A stretch of DNA of 64,000 nucleotides from an uncultured Flammeovirgaceae bacterium (GTDB taxonomy: Bacteria > Bacteroidota > Bacteroidia > Cytophagales > Cyclobacteriaceae), in NCBI GenBank assembly GCA_937883755.1, contig CAKZYA010000002.1, forward strand, positions 186,001-250,000, read 5' to 3'. A program made the translations under genes and the position numbers. The notes beneath the pieces were generated by a model. The model searched no databases and was not told the DNA's origin. It saw nothing but the letters and a program-made list of their open reading frames with translations. Positions 25,319 through 34,385 of the stretch are shown in pieces (the first letter of the stretch is position 1; the number at the start of each line of letters is the position of its first letter).

Positions 25319-27276
25319 GATTTTCCTTCGGTAGCGAGCTGTGCCTCCAGCTTCTCGATCTTCTCCAGATAGGCTTTTTCTTTGCGGTGCATCTCTTCCT
25401 GTGTGGCTGATAGCTCCTCCATATTCTGCCGCATTTCTTCTTCCTGCGCCTGCATCATTTCAGCTTGTTCTTGTGATTCCATCAACAGTCGGTGGGTTTG
25501 AGTATTAATCCGAGCATTCCGTAGCGCAGAAGCAATAGACTCAGCCACTTTTTCTACAAATGAAATTTGATGATCCTCCAATACTGTAAACGAAGCTAAT
25601 TCTAGGATACCTTCTACTGTATCTTCTATCAATAAAGGTATAACCAATATGGCAGAAGGTTGGGAGCCACCCAAACCGGAACGAATATCAGCATAGTCAG
25701 TGGGCACTTCGGTTAGGTAGATAGTTTCCTTTTCCAGATAAGCCTGTCCTATGACACCATCGCCTGCTGGTATTGATTTATTGATAAACTTCTGTCGCTG
25801 ATAAGCATAACAGGCTTTCATGTGTAGCACCGTCTTATTGCCTTCTTCTTCCACTAAGAATATAGCTCCCTGGCTAATTTCTAGATAATTTACCAATTGC
25901 TTCAGTACCTGATTGCTAAGCTCCTCAATATCCTGGGCATTGCGAAGAGTATCGGTAAATAGGGTTAGACCTTGCGTAGACCAGCCTCTTAGCTGAGCAT
26001 CATTACGGTTTTGTAGTAGCTGATCCCGCATTTTTATCAGTACACTCCCTAGCGTATCTTCTTCTCCTAAGGCCTGGTATTCCTGCTCCAGATTTCCTTC
26101 CCCAATAGCTGTAGCAAAGTCAGCAGTTTCGTGTAGTCCTCTTACAACTGTTTTGAGAGCCTGAATCATGTCACCCAGTTCATCTTTTCTTGCCGTAATT
26201 TCATGATCCATTTGTAGATTCCCGCGAGATAGATTGTTTAAATTAGCTTGAATTTGCTTAATGGGACTGATAAACCGCTGGGCAATCAAGTATGTCACCC
26301 CAGCAATGATTACACTGATAAAAAGAGTGATGAGAATGATGATATTTCGTAATCGTACTACTGGCTGAAGAGCTTCAGCAACATCCATCTCGCTAAGGAT
26401 TGCAAAAGTTATATTTCCCACTTGTAAGGAGGAGTAGGAGCTCAGCACTGGAACACCTCGGTAATCGTCAATAATCTGGGTACCAGAGCTTCCGACTAGT
26501 GCCTCTTCTACCCCCAAGGTTTCTACCTTTAGCTTAAGCACCGTAGATTCTTCTGAGAAGCGGGAATCAGAGCGCATTAAATAATCACTCCCTACTAGAT
26601 ACGTCTCCCCCGATTCGCCTAACCCGGTACGTTCTTGGGTAATAGCATTTATTTCATCTAAAGGGATTTGGCCAATAAGTACTCCAATTACGTTTCCTAC
26701 AGAATTGCGGATAGGTGAAGAAACAAAAGAAGCAGGATCACCATTACTAGGGGCATAATGATCAAAGTCTACAATAGTATTCGATTTCAAGCCTTCCCGG
26801 TATGCTTCAGCTATATTTTGATCACTGTAGGGACCATCTACTAAGTTGGTGGCGAAATCCGGCTCATGCACTACAGTGTAGATAATATCACCTGCCAAAT
26901 TCACCAAGAATAGGTCGTATAAACCATACGTCTCTTTGATTTTAGCCAAATAAGGATGGTACACTTGGTTTACTGAGTCGTAAGCCGATGAGGTAACGCC
27001 CTGTAAATAAGTACTGTCGTAAGCCTGCAATGAATTAGTAATTACTGGCAGTGAGGCCATCACCTCGATAGTGGCTATTTGATCGGAGAAAAAATCGGTT
27101 ACCTGCGTACGCTTAGTTTCGCGCACTGAGGTGAGTTGCTCAAAAGTTCGGTCTAAAATAGCGGCCTTTGCCACGAAGTAGACGATAAAGCTTAGTCCTA
27201 GTAGGGTTAATAGGCCCAGAGAAGTGAAGCGCACAATTAACTGAGTGGCAATACTTACCTTTCTGTCCCTCTCCAT
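25315..27276 (-). CDS. Cache-HAMP-GAF sensor protein without a recognisable output domain
   Basis: 653 residues. TM helix at about 15-36, a periplasmic double-Cache-like domain (about 37-300; LYDLFLVNLAGDIIYTVVHE and VGNVIGVLIGQIPLDEINAI are typical), second TM at about 305-330, HAMP (FISPIKQIQANLNNLSRGNL) and a second HAMP-like stretch, GAF domain (about 430-590; IPAGDGVIGQAYLEKETIYL), then a long coiled coil (EEEMRQNMEELSATQEEMHR). There is no histidine kinase, GGDEF or methyl-accepting tip. Such proteins in Bacteroidota may signal through partner proteins. It stands alone. Confidence 0.82.
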   Translation of the reverse strand: MERDRKVSIATQLIVRFTSLGLLTLLGLSFIVYFVAKAAILDRTFEQLTSVRETKRTQVTDFFSDQIATIEVMASLPVITNSLQAYDSTYLQGVTSSAYDSVNQVYHPYLAKIKETYGLYDLFLVNLAGDIIYTVVHEPDFATNLVDGPYSDQNIAEAYREGLKSNTIVDFDHYAPSNGDPASFVSSPIRNSVGNVIGVLIGQIPLDEINAITQERTGLGESGETYLVGSDYLMRSDSRFSEESTVLKLKVETLGVEEALVGSSGTQIIDDYRGVPVLSSYSSLQVGNITFAILSEMDVAEALQPVVRLRNIIILITLFISVIIAGVTYLIAQRFISPIKQIQANLNNLSRGNLQMDHEITARKDELGDMIQALKTVVRGLHETADFATAIGEGNLEQEYQALGEEDTLGSVLIKMRDQLLQNRNDAQLRGWSTQGLTLFTDTLRNAQDIEELSNQVLKQLVNYLEISQGAIFLVEEEGNKTVLHMKACYAYQRQKFINKSIPAGDGVIGQAYLEKETIYLTEVPTDYADIRSGLGGSQPSAILVIPLLIEDTVEGILELASFTVLEDHQISFVEKVAESIASALRNARINTQTHRLLMESQEQAEMMQAQEEEMRQNMEELSATQEEMHRKEKAYLEKIEKLEAQLATEGKS

Positions 27277-27444
27277 AAACTAGTTGCTGTAAAATCTATT
27301 AGTTGATTAGTAGTCAACATTAAAGCTAAGATTCAGCTTACTAACTATAAAACGAAAAGCGCTAAAGACCTTACGATGTATGATTAGAATAGAAAGGAAA
27401 TGCTATTGAAAATATACCTATCGGTACTACATTTCTACTGAGTA

Positions 27445-29601
27445 CTATAGATCAATTGTCACGCTCCTACCTACATAAACGCCCTGTGGTAAGTCTACAA
27501 TGAACGTGGTGGTGTTTTGATCGGGGTCGGGATAGGCTATAAAGTTGTCTCCCTGGGTTTCGTAAGTGCCAGAAATGGTGAGTAATGCTTTTGTTAGTTT
27601 TCGGGATGGGTCGGCTACCGTTAGTTGGGAAATATGATCTTCCTGGATTTTTAGCATTACCATTCCCTGGCTTTCTAGGCTAACTTTTAGATCATCTGTA
27701 ACTTCAATTTCTCCGGCTTGATAAAAAGCTGCCTGGCAAATGTTTAGTTTGTTACTTTTCACAGCCTGCAACTTGCCAGTGTTGGCGATAATTTCAATAT
27801 CTCGATTTGCATCGCTGCTCCGCTCCAATTCCTCTACTTCCACATCCGGTACTACAATGTAGGAGTAGGATTCATTTTCCGGCTCGTTGCCGTGATCAAG
27901 CCATAAGGTAAATACTTCTTTGCTAACAATCTCTTCTGAAATGTTCTTCTGATCGGTGATGTCCGACCAGCGGCCTTGCTCCACCTGGTTAGATAAATGC
28001 ACGCTGGTACGCTCGAGGAAAATATAGCCAATTTTATCCTGATGCACCCATTTCACATTATCCAACACTCGGTTACCTTGAGGAAGTTGTTGACTTTCGC
28101 CCTCCTGCAATACGGTTACATCGCTTCTCAACAGTACCTGATTAATGGTAGTAGCCACCGGCAAGTCGGGGCTAGAATTGATAGCGGTGCCTAAACAAAC
28201 GTATTCTTCGTCGAAAAAGAACCAGGATTTTTTGGCTTCCATCATATCGTGGGTACTTTTAAAATCGAAGGCTACTGCTCCGTACAGGCCATCGGTAACC
28301 GCTCCCACGAAATCCCGCAACCCTTCCTTCTGTATATCCTCGGAGCCGTAGAGTTTAGGCTTTTGCATGATGGTGGTACCGGATATTTTTTGCCAATCGT
28401 ACACTGGCCAGATATCATGATATTCGTCTCCCTTGAGCATCAGATAATTAGTGCCATCCGCCCGATGGTGGGTAGGTTTTCCGGGTCCGTTGTAGGGCAC
28501 TTCCATGTTCTGATTGCGGGTAGAGTACATTCTTACGGTAGTGTAGAAGTTGGGCCGTTGGAACACAAAGTGCTCGGTTTGCCAGAAGAACTTACTGAAC
28601 GATTGCGAAGGTTGCGCTTCTCCTTTCCGCAATTTCATAATCTCTTCCAGTTCCTCTTGCCGGTAATCAGTGCTAAGCAGCAGGCGTTCTATTTCCAGGG
28701 TGCTGGCGGGCTTAAAATCGTATTGAATAGTGATGCTGCGGTTCTTCACACTGACGTCGGTATAGATGCCGTAGACCATTTGCTTGTAAATGCCATCCAG
28801 ATAGTAATCTACTAGATGGTTGATCTTCTCTTGAGCGAAGGCATACTTGGTACCCGCCACATAATACGACCATTCGCCAAAGGCATTGGCGTATTTACCA
28901 TATCCGTAAGAAATGGTATTATTCACCCTATCGTGCCGATGGTGAAAGCTATAATCGTGTTGCATCCCCCGACTACCCGTAGAAAACTTTACCTCCCCTT
29001 CAATCAGTCGGATGATTTCGTCAAATCGTTCCTTCTCCCCCAGAAAGAGTAAGTTCTTGGCTAGAATACCGGCAATCACAATCCGGTCGCCACTGGGTCG
29101 GGCACCGGAAGCGTTCATATGAGCGCGACCAATAATCGGCTGGGCTTTATCTACCAAATGTTGCGGTAACTCATCGCCAATAAGTAGCATTAGGTTGACC
29201 AAGTTGGTAGGAGTAGAGATTTGATTATTATGCCAATTATCCCCGAAAAAATCATTATCTACCCAGTACTTCAGTCCCCGGTTGATCGTCTTTTTCAACG
29301 ATTTATCCTGATAATAATCGGATGATTCACTTTGGTAGGTTTTTGCCAGATAAACTAAGTTAGAGGTATGATGCCGTTGGGGAAAACCGGCAGTTCGGCT
29401 AAGGTCTTCGTAATCAATTCCCTCAAAGCTTCCGTCTTCGTTCATAGCCTGAACAATTTCCGCCACTCGAGCATTATCAATCTCACTTTTCAGCAGTTCG
29501 TCAACTACCCGGCTTTTTATAATCTCAAAATCATCGGGTGCTGTGGCGTGAGTGGAGTATACCAAAAAACAAAGGAGTGGTAGCAATAAGCGAGCGATCA
29601 T
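27445..29601 (-). CDS. Polysaccharide lyase family 8-like enzyme
   Basis: 718 residues, the right length for PL8. Signal peptide MIARLLLPLLCFLVYSTHATA. The alpha-toroid keeps WHNNQISTPTNLVNLMLLIG (N126 region), RGMQHDYSFHHRHDR (His region) and TISYGYGKYANAF (Tyr region), matching the Asn-His-Tyr catalytic set of chondroitin/hyaluronate/xanthan lyases. The super-sandwich and C-terminal domains follow, ending FIVDLPQGVYVGRSVTIDL. It splits uronic-acid polysaccharides by beta-elimination. The aromatic patch is less typical than in chondroitin AC lyase, so the exact substrate is open. No sulfatase, SusCD or glucuronyl hydrolase is adjacent. Confidence 0.85.
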   Translation of the reverse strand: MIARLLLPLLCFLVYSTHATAPDDFEIIKSRVVDELLKSEIDNARVAEIVQAMNEDGSFEGIDYEDLSRTAGFPQRHHTSNLVYLAKTYQSESSDYYQDKSLKKTINRGLKYWVDNDFFGDNWHNNQISTPTNLVNLMLLIGDELPQHLVDKAQPIIGRAHMNASGARPSGDRIVIAGILAKNLLFLGEKERFDEIIRLIEGEVKFSTGSRGMQHDYSFHHRHDRVNNTISYGYGKYANAFGEWSYYVAGTKYAFAQEKINHLVDYYLDGIYKQMVYGIYTDVSVKNRSITIQYDFKPASTLEIERLLLSTDYRQEELEEIMKLRKGEAQPSQSFSKFFWQTEHFVFQRPNFYTTVRMYSTRNQNMEVPYNGPGKPTHHRADGTNYLMLKGDEYHDIWPVYDWQKISGTTIMQKPKLYGSEDIQKEGLRDFVGAVTDGLYGAVAFDFKSTHDMMEAKKSWFFFDEEYVCLGTAINSSPDLPVATTINQVLLRSDVTVLQEGESQQLPQGNRVLDNVKWVHQDKIGYIFLERTSVHLSNQVEQGRWSDITDQKNISEEIVSKEVFTLWLDHGNEPENESYSYIVVPDVEVEELERSSDANRDIEIIANTGKLQAVKSNKLNICQAAFYQAGEIEVTDDLKVSLESQGMVMLKIQEDHISQLTVADPSRKLTKALLTISGTYETQGDNFIAYPDPDQNTTTFIVDLPQGVYVGRSVTIDL

Positions 29602-29817
29602 TGGTAGGTTGTTTTGCCGTGGATATTAATAGGACTTCACCAGCAGGTGAGTCTGTCTTAATATACTAAAAATGATAATGGGGGTGAGGAAAAATTAACT
29701 AACTACTAATAATAGTGATTGAATCAATTCGTTTCAATCTTCTTTCTTTAGATGCTCTTAAGATCCCCTTACTTGTATTTCAAACACAGTATCCTTCGGC
29801 TTAGCCAATGTACTATA

Positions 29818-30192
29818 TTATTTATTTAATCTTTGATATAGGTCAATCTCCACAAAATCGTGATCAGATTCACCAATGACATAATTAGGACAAACTAATT
29901 CTACTAAAGTAGTTAGGGTGTAATCAAACCATTGGAAATTTCCCTTCAGTGGTGGAATCGCATGGACGTCCGTCATGTATGAGATTGCTCTAGCTAATAT
30001 TTCATCTGAACAGCCAAGATCCTTATACAAATCTAGAACTTCAATTGCTTTATTATAGAGTTTATCTGTCAAATCTGCCAGTTCTGTTATATGAGATGCC
30101 ATTTTTTCTGGCTCAATAGTTTTGCTTTCCCACGTCAAACGAACTGCTAATTCAAAGCAATTTTGCCTAATAAAATTTTCCTGCTTACTCAT
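29818..30192 (-). CDS. Hypothetical protein, 124 aa
   Basis: Mostly helical and acidic (RLTWESKTIEPEKMASHITE, LADLTDKLYNKAIEVLDLYK), ending HDFVEIDLYQRLNK. No signal peptide or membrane segment. The composition looks like a real cytoplasmic protein and the flanks have stops in all frames, but I recognise no family. It has no close neighbour on its strand: PL8 starts 216 bp downstream. It could be a small immunity-like or phage-derived protein; that is a guess and I give it no weight. Confidence 0.5.
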   Translation of the reverse strand: MSKQENFIRQNCFELAVRLTWESKTIEPEKMASHITELADLTDKLYNKAIEVLDLYKDLGCSDEILARAISYMTDVHAIPPLKGNFQWFDYTLTTLVELVCPNYVIGESDHDFVEIDLYQRLNK

Positions 30193-30640
30193 AAGTATAA
30201 TTCAAATATTATTGTTGACTAACAGCCAATTGGGAGTCAAAGTTAGATGTTGGAATGGATTTCATTTTACTTGGTCAACCCGCATACTTTCTTCTCTCTC
30301 AATTCTCATTTATGTCTCACTATTTCATAAATTGGATACCGTTTCTTAAACTCCCCAAGAACAGTTGTTGGAAGGTTTTTCCGATAGTCTATTGTCAAGC
30401 CGGTTAAAGTCGCAGCCGACTTGTCAGACCGTAAGCTGAAAATTAAGGGTAAATGATACTATGTAGTTCTTTAAACTTGTTTCTTACCTCCTCTCTGATG
30501 TTTCGAAGGTCTACACTCTCTACGTAGGATATTTCTCGTTAAATGTTTCATATTGGTTTTTAGAAAAAATAGGAAATCGCTTCACTCATACTTCGTTCGC
30601 GATGACGTGCTTATTTCCAGTCTCTTTCTTTTAATACCTT
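30193..30640. other. Intergenic region, 448 bp
   Basis: No convincing ORF, RNA gene or promoter. Near 30571-30608 the phrase TCGCTTCACTC...CTTCGTTCGCGATGACG has the look of a decayed dispersed palindrome (CGCTTC/TCGCGATG). Confidence 0.4.
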
Positions 30641-31384
30641 CTAAAACAAAAAGAAGGCAGAGACGGCGGTGGATACGATGAGGAAGATTCGGTAGACCCG
30701 CTCGGGGAAGATGCGTACTAAGCGGAAGCCTAGTACTGCTCCAATAGCAATTAGGGGAATCATGGTGGCGTTGAAGGTGAGGGTTTCCCAGGTAATGGTA
30801 TGCCAGAAAAATACGTGCAGGGGAATTTTGAGCAGATTGATAATCAGGAAGAACCAGGCGGCGGTACCGATATAATCGTTCTTGGGCAGTCGCATGGATA
30901 GCAGGTAAATCGCCATAATGGGGGCGGCAGCATTACCGATCATGGTAGCAAACCCACCGACAATACCGGTAATAGCCGAAATCCACCAGAAATCAGGAAT
31001 CTTAATTTTGGCTTTTCGTTGGTCTTGCCACAGCAGCAGTGCCAGGCAGAGCAGAATAATAATACCAATAGCCGCTTTAAACTGCTCATCGGAAATCACA
31101 TCGCCAAACCAAACCCCCAGCCCAATACCCGCTAGCGTCCAGGGAAAAAGCTTCACCAGATACGACCACTGCGCGTGCCGATTGTAGTAACGCACCCCGA
31201 AAATATCGGCTACTGATAGCATAGGTAACAAAAAGCCAGTGGATAGCTTCCCACCAAAAATACTGGCTAGTATTGGAATCACCATAAGCCCCGCTCCCAT
31301 CACTCCGGTTTTGGACATACCTACCAGCATTGCACAAAGAATAACTAAGCTCCATTCGAACGGAGAGAGTGAGAAGAGCTCCAT
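30641..31384 (-). CDS. TSUP-family permease (TauE/SafE)
   Basis: 247 residues with seven to eight hydrophobic segments, the family's length. Two half-repeats show the TSUP pattern: LCAMLVGMSKTGVMGAGLMV near the N-terminus and ITGIVGGFATMIGNAAAPIM in the second half (the G-G-F-A-T-x-x-G-N-A signature). Members export sulfite, sulfoacetate or organosulfur compounds, or carry anions; no neighbour suggests the substrate. A 48-bp AT-rich repeat starts 7 bp upstream of its start codon. Confidence 0.88.
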   Translation of the reverse strand: MELFSLSPFEWSLVILCAMLVGMSKTGVMGAGLMVIPILASIFGGKLSTGFLLPMLSVADIFGVRYYNRHAQWSYLVKLFPWTLAGIGLGVWFGDVISDEQFKAAIGIIILLCLALLLWQDQRKAKIKIPDFWWISAITGIVGGFATMIGNAAAPIMAIYLLSMRLPKNDYIGTAAWFFLIINLLKIPLHVFFWHTITWETLTFNATMIPLIAIGAVLGFRLVRIFPERVYRIFLIVSTAVSAFFLF

Positions 31385-31391
31385 GGAGCTA

Positions 31392-31439
31392 AATTACAAA
31401 TTGAAAATTAAGAAATTACAGATTAGAAGATTACAAATT
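31392..31439. repeat. Dispersed AT-rich repeat, copy 1
   Basis: Contains AATTACAAATTGAAAAT (31392-31408) and GAAGATTACAAATT (31426-31439). Both words recur in the same order at 51662-51693, across the trpE stop codon. Copy 1 has an extra 16 bp in between. Confidence 0.6.
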
Positions 31440-31471
31440 AATCATTTTCACTTATCCACTATCAACTGATA

Positions 31472-31852
31472 TTAATAATTCTGAAAACTCACCTCGGTAG
31501 AGCGATCCAGTGCTGAGAAGCGGATAAGCAAGGTAAAAGGTTCTTCAGTGCCGTTGGGGCAGTCGGGAGCGGGATCGATATAGTACACAAAGTATTTCTG
31601 ACTACGGGGAGCTAGTTCGTGACGGTCGGGTTTTCCCAGCGTGGCTTGCACTTGTTTCTGCGATAACCCTTTGAAGGCAGTATCAATCTGGGTGAGAATC
31701 TCTCGCATTTGCGCCCGTTCGCCCTCGCATCCCATCTTATCAGCCTGAAAGCGAGACTCGTCAAATCCCGGAATATCCTTGGCTTTGGGTTTACAACAAC
31801 TAAGCAGTACGCCTATCAGTAAGAAAAAAAGAAGGTATAACGATTGATTCAT
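31472..31852 (-). CDS. Small lipoprotein, possibly BamE/SmpA-like
   Basis: 126 residues. Signal peptide with lipobox VLLSC; C19 is the likely lipidated residue. The body has LTQIDTAFKGLSQKQVQATL, GKPDRHEL and then a YFVYYID strand, which resembles the helix-turn-G-x-P-D plus beta arrangement of the SmpA/OmlA/BamE fold. Two further Cys (GCEG, PDCPNG) could form a disulfide. Function unknown; the fold suggestion is by eye. Divergent from the four-helix membrane protein gene, 100 bp away. Confidence 0.7.
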   Translation of the reverse strand: MNQSLYLLFFLLIGVLLSCCKPKAKDIPGFDESRFQADKMGCEGERAQMREILTQIDTAFKGLSQKQVQATLGKPDRHELAPRSQKYFVYYIDPAPDCPNGTEEPFTLLIRFSALDRSTEVSFQNY

Positions 31853-31914
31853 AGCAACTGACTAACCGGAGGCTATTTGATTTTGTTCGGACAAATAAGA
31901 AACATTTTAAGGGC

Positions 31915-31945
31915 TTTGTCAGGTTAGGTATCCGACGTATCTTCG
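31915..31945 (+). promoter_or_regulatory. Probable promoter for the 162-aa membrane protein
   Basis: TTTG (31915-31918), 19-nt spacer, TATCTTCG (31938-31945), seven of eight matches to TAnnTTTG. The ATG at 31953 is only 7 bp beyond, so the transcript would be nearly leaderless. Confidence 0.45.
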
Positions 31946-31952
31946 CAGCCGT

Positions 31953-32441
31953 ATGTACACCGATAAATTTGTTAAGATTGCTTGGGTTTTTACCTTCTTA
32001 GGCTTTCTCATTGCCCTTTCACTAAGCTATGCCTTTTTACCTATAGAAGTTGGATTGCAGGCCGACTCTAATGGTCAGCCCGACCAATTCATCAATCGGG
32101 AAACCTTTTTTTACCTATCCCTCGGCACTTTCGTGGTTGTCAATATTATCTGCCTGGTCTTCTTCCGGGTACTTAATGCACTACCAGCCTCTTCAACAGT
32201 GTTTTACCGTTCTATTTTGTTCAAAGAAAGAATCCGCGACTGGTTCGGGGCGTTTACTACGGTCATTAATACCTTCTTGATCTGCATCGTCAGCTATCTA
32301 GCTTTATTCAACAACCAGGGCGACTACCAGATTGGCCAGTTTAACTGGATTATATGGGTAGGACCACTGCTATTTGCTGGAGTGCTGGTCTGGTTCGTCG
32401 TGATTTTACTCAGTCCCAAGCCGATTAGTACGGAAGCGTAA
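31953..32441 (+). CDS. Four-helix membrane protein
   Basis: 162 residues with hydrophobic segments at about 9-28, 50-72, 92-117 and 126-150. Between the first two is PIEVGLQADSNGQPDQFINR, which resembles the G-x-P-D-x-x-x-x-K loop of DUF1648/SdpI-type N-terminal domains. Function unknown. Its last 17 bp overlap the convergent TonB-receptor gene. Confidence 0.65.
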   Translation: MYTDKFVKIAWVFTFLGFLIALSLSYAFLPIEVGLQADSNGQPDQFINRETFFYLSLGTFVVVNIICLVFFRVLNALPASSTVFYRSILFKERIRDWFGAFTTVINTFLICIVSYLALFNNQGDYQIGQFNWIIWVGPLLFAGVLVWFVVILLSPKPISTEA

Positions 32442-34269
32442 CGTTTACGCCCAATCGTAGCCACCTTCCGGGCATCTGAACGAACCCAGCTTCGGTGTAT
32501 TCGGTATTGGTTAAGTTGGTAGCTTCTACAAAAGCCTGCCAGGAAGTAGTCTGATAATATAAGCGGCTGTCTATTACCCAATAGTCCGCCTGGGTCATCC
32601 GGTCGAGGTAACGCAGCCGGATACTGTGTTGCACATTCTTCCAAATACGATGGGTAAGTGAAGCAATAAACTGATGGTTTAGGTGATCCAACACATAACG
32701 AGACTCTACCCCTTCGGCTTGATCTAAGTCAGCGTTCAAATAGGTATAGCTGACGGAAGCCGCTTGTACCACGCTTTCTTTATCAAACCTTCCGTTAATC
32801 TCTACTTCCAGTCCGTCAGTAGCTACATTATAGTAATTCTGCGGCTGCCAGGGCTGTTGATCATTGGTACGTACCCAATCAATTAACTGAGAACCATCGC
32901 GGTAAAAGTAGCTAATCTGTCCCCAGAGGCGCTGCCCAAAGTATTTTATTCCCGCCTCATAAGTCCAGGCTCGCTCGGGTTGCAATTGGTCGTTCCCGAC
33001 ATTACTCGGCCCATTGTAGTACAAGTCAGTGTAAGTAGGAATGCGGAAAGATCGCCCCAGATTGCCGTAAAGTTTCCATTCGTTGGTAATGTCATAGCTG
33101 GCATCTAGACCAGGGAAGTAGTTCCAACCAAAATCCGAGTACCAGTTGAGATAGAGGCCAGGAGTTACATCCAGACGGTCAAAAAAGTAGAATCGGTGCT
33201 CCAGAAACGCTCCAAAAATGCTGCGTTGCCAGTTGCCTAATGCTGCTTGCTGCGTACCACCGCTAAAGTTATCACTATCAATAAGCTCTCGACGGTATTC
33301 CACTCCCACACCAGTTAGTCCAATCGTATTCAAGCGGGTAGCATTTACCTCCGCTCCGCCCACGTGGGTAGTATGAACATTATTGAACGCACCTGGATTA
33401 CTGCGAATAAACAGATAGTTGTCATGATTGCGTCGCCAGTACAACCGAGGCTGTACTTTCCATTCGCCAACTTTGGTATCCAAGCTCGCACTAATGAGCG
33501 AAGTACGAGTTTCTTCATATTCTTCCGAATTCTCCACATAAAAGCCACTAGCTCCAAAATCCCGCATGGTGTGACCACCTAAAAAATTGAAAGTGCCTAA
33601 ATCGGTTTGGGCGTAAGACTGATAGAAGAAATTTGTCATTTGATAGTCCGAATTGGGACGATACCCATCGGAACGGTCATGCGCCACCGATAAGTACTGA
33701 CCATAACGCTCTCCAGGAAGAGAGACTCCCACGTTACCGCCCCAAGTACCAAAATCACCACCGTAAACACTAGCGTTTACTAATCTTTTTTCCGGTACTT
33801 TAGTGATGATATTAATCGCCCCAGCGAAGGCATTTTGGCCGTACACCCGGGCTCCGGGGCCTTTCAGCACTTCAATTCGTTCAATATTGTTCCGGTCTAG
33901 GGGCAGATTAAGCAAGTGGTGTCCAGTCTGAGGATCACTTACTTTGACTCCGTTTATCAGTACTAACACTTGCTCAAACGTACCACCCCGGATACGTAAA
34001 TCGCCCTGCACCCCTGCCGGACCCCGTTGCCGAATATCTACTCCTGGCACGTAGCTCAGTAACTCGTTGATGCTCTGAGCCGGAGTGGTTTCAATAGTTT
34101 CTCGCGTCACTAAATGAATGTTCCGCGCTAACTCCGAAAAAGGGGTCTGCATACGGTTCTCCGAAATCACCACGTTGGCTAATTCAATCGTACGAGTTGA
34201 GTCTTCTTGGGCAAGAAGAGAGTTGTAAATAAGAAAGAAGGCTGTGATCAGTAAATATTTCTTCGTCAT
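32425..34269 (-). CDS. TonB-dependent receptor, BtuB-like
   Basis: About 614 residues from ATG at 34267-34269, which begins the signal peptide MTKKYLLITAFFLIYNSLLAQ; a longer frame to 34335 adds 22 residues with no signal character. A TonB-box-like stretch (ELANVVISENR) is followed by the plug: QSINELLSYVPGVDIRQRGP, LRIRGGTFEQVLVLINGVKV, ERIEVLKGPGARVYGQNAFA. The rest is a 22-strand barrel ending in a terminal aromatic strand (LRLGVNVTLPY). The plug is closest to vitamin B12/siderophore-type receptors rather than SusC, as there is no carboxypeptidase-like N-terminal domain and no SusD partner. No cobalamin riboswitch was recognised upstream, so the ligand remains open. Confidence 0.9.
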   Translation of the reverse strand: MTKKYLLITAFFLIYNSLLAQEDSTRTIELANVVISENRMQTPFSELARNIHLVTRETIETTPAQSINELLSYVPGVDIRQRGPAGVQGDLRIRGGTFEQVLVLINGVKVSDPQTGHHLLNLPLDRNNIERIEVLKGPGARVYGQNAFAGAINIITKVPEKRLVNASVYGGDFGTWGGNVGVSLPGERYGQYLSVAHDRSDGYRPNSDYQMTNFFYQSYAQTDLGTFNFLGGHTMRDFGASGFYVENSEEYEETRTSLISASLDTKVGEWKVQPRLYWRRNHDNYLFIRSNPGAFNNVHTTHVGGAEVNATRLNTIGLTGVGVEYRRELIDSDNFSGGTQQAALGNWQRSIFGAFLEHRFYFFDRLDVTPGLYLNWYSDFGWNYFPGLDASYDITNEWKLYGNLGRSFRIPTYTDLYYNGPSNVGNDQLQPERAWTYEAGIKYFGQRLWGQISYFYRDGSQLIDWVRTNDQQPWQPQNYYNVATDGLEVEINGRFDKESVVQAASVSYTYLNADLDQAEGVESRYVLDHLNHQFIASLTHRIWKNVQHSIRLRYLDRMTQADYWVIDSRLYYQTTSWQAFVEATNLTNTEYTEAGFVQMPGRWLRLGVNVTLPY

Positions 34270-34385
34270 ATAGCTACCTAATTTGGGTGCAATATTAGAA
34301 AAAGTCTGTGAAAGGAAGGCCGGGTTAGTTGACACTTGCTAAAAAAAGTAGTTGATTTATCATCATCACCAAAAACAAAGCACTC

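Noticed and set aside
28249-28815. Plus-strand ORF of 188 codons
   Set aside because: Fully antisense to the PL8 gene, whose frame carries the conserved motifs.
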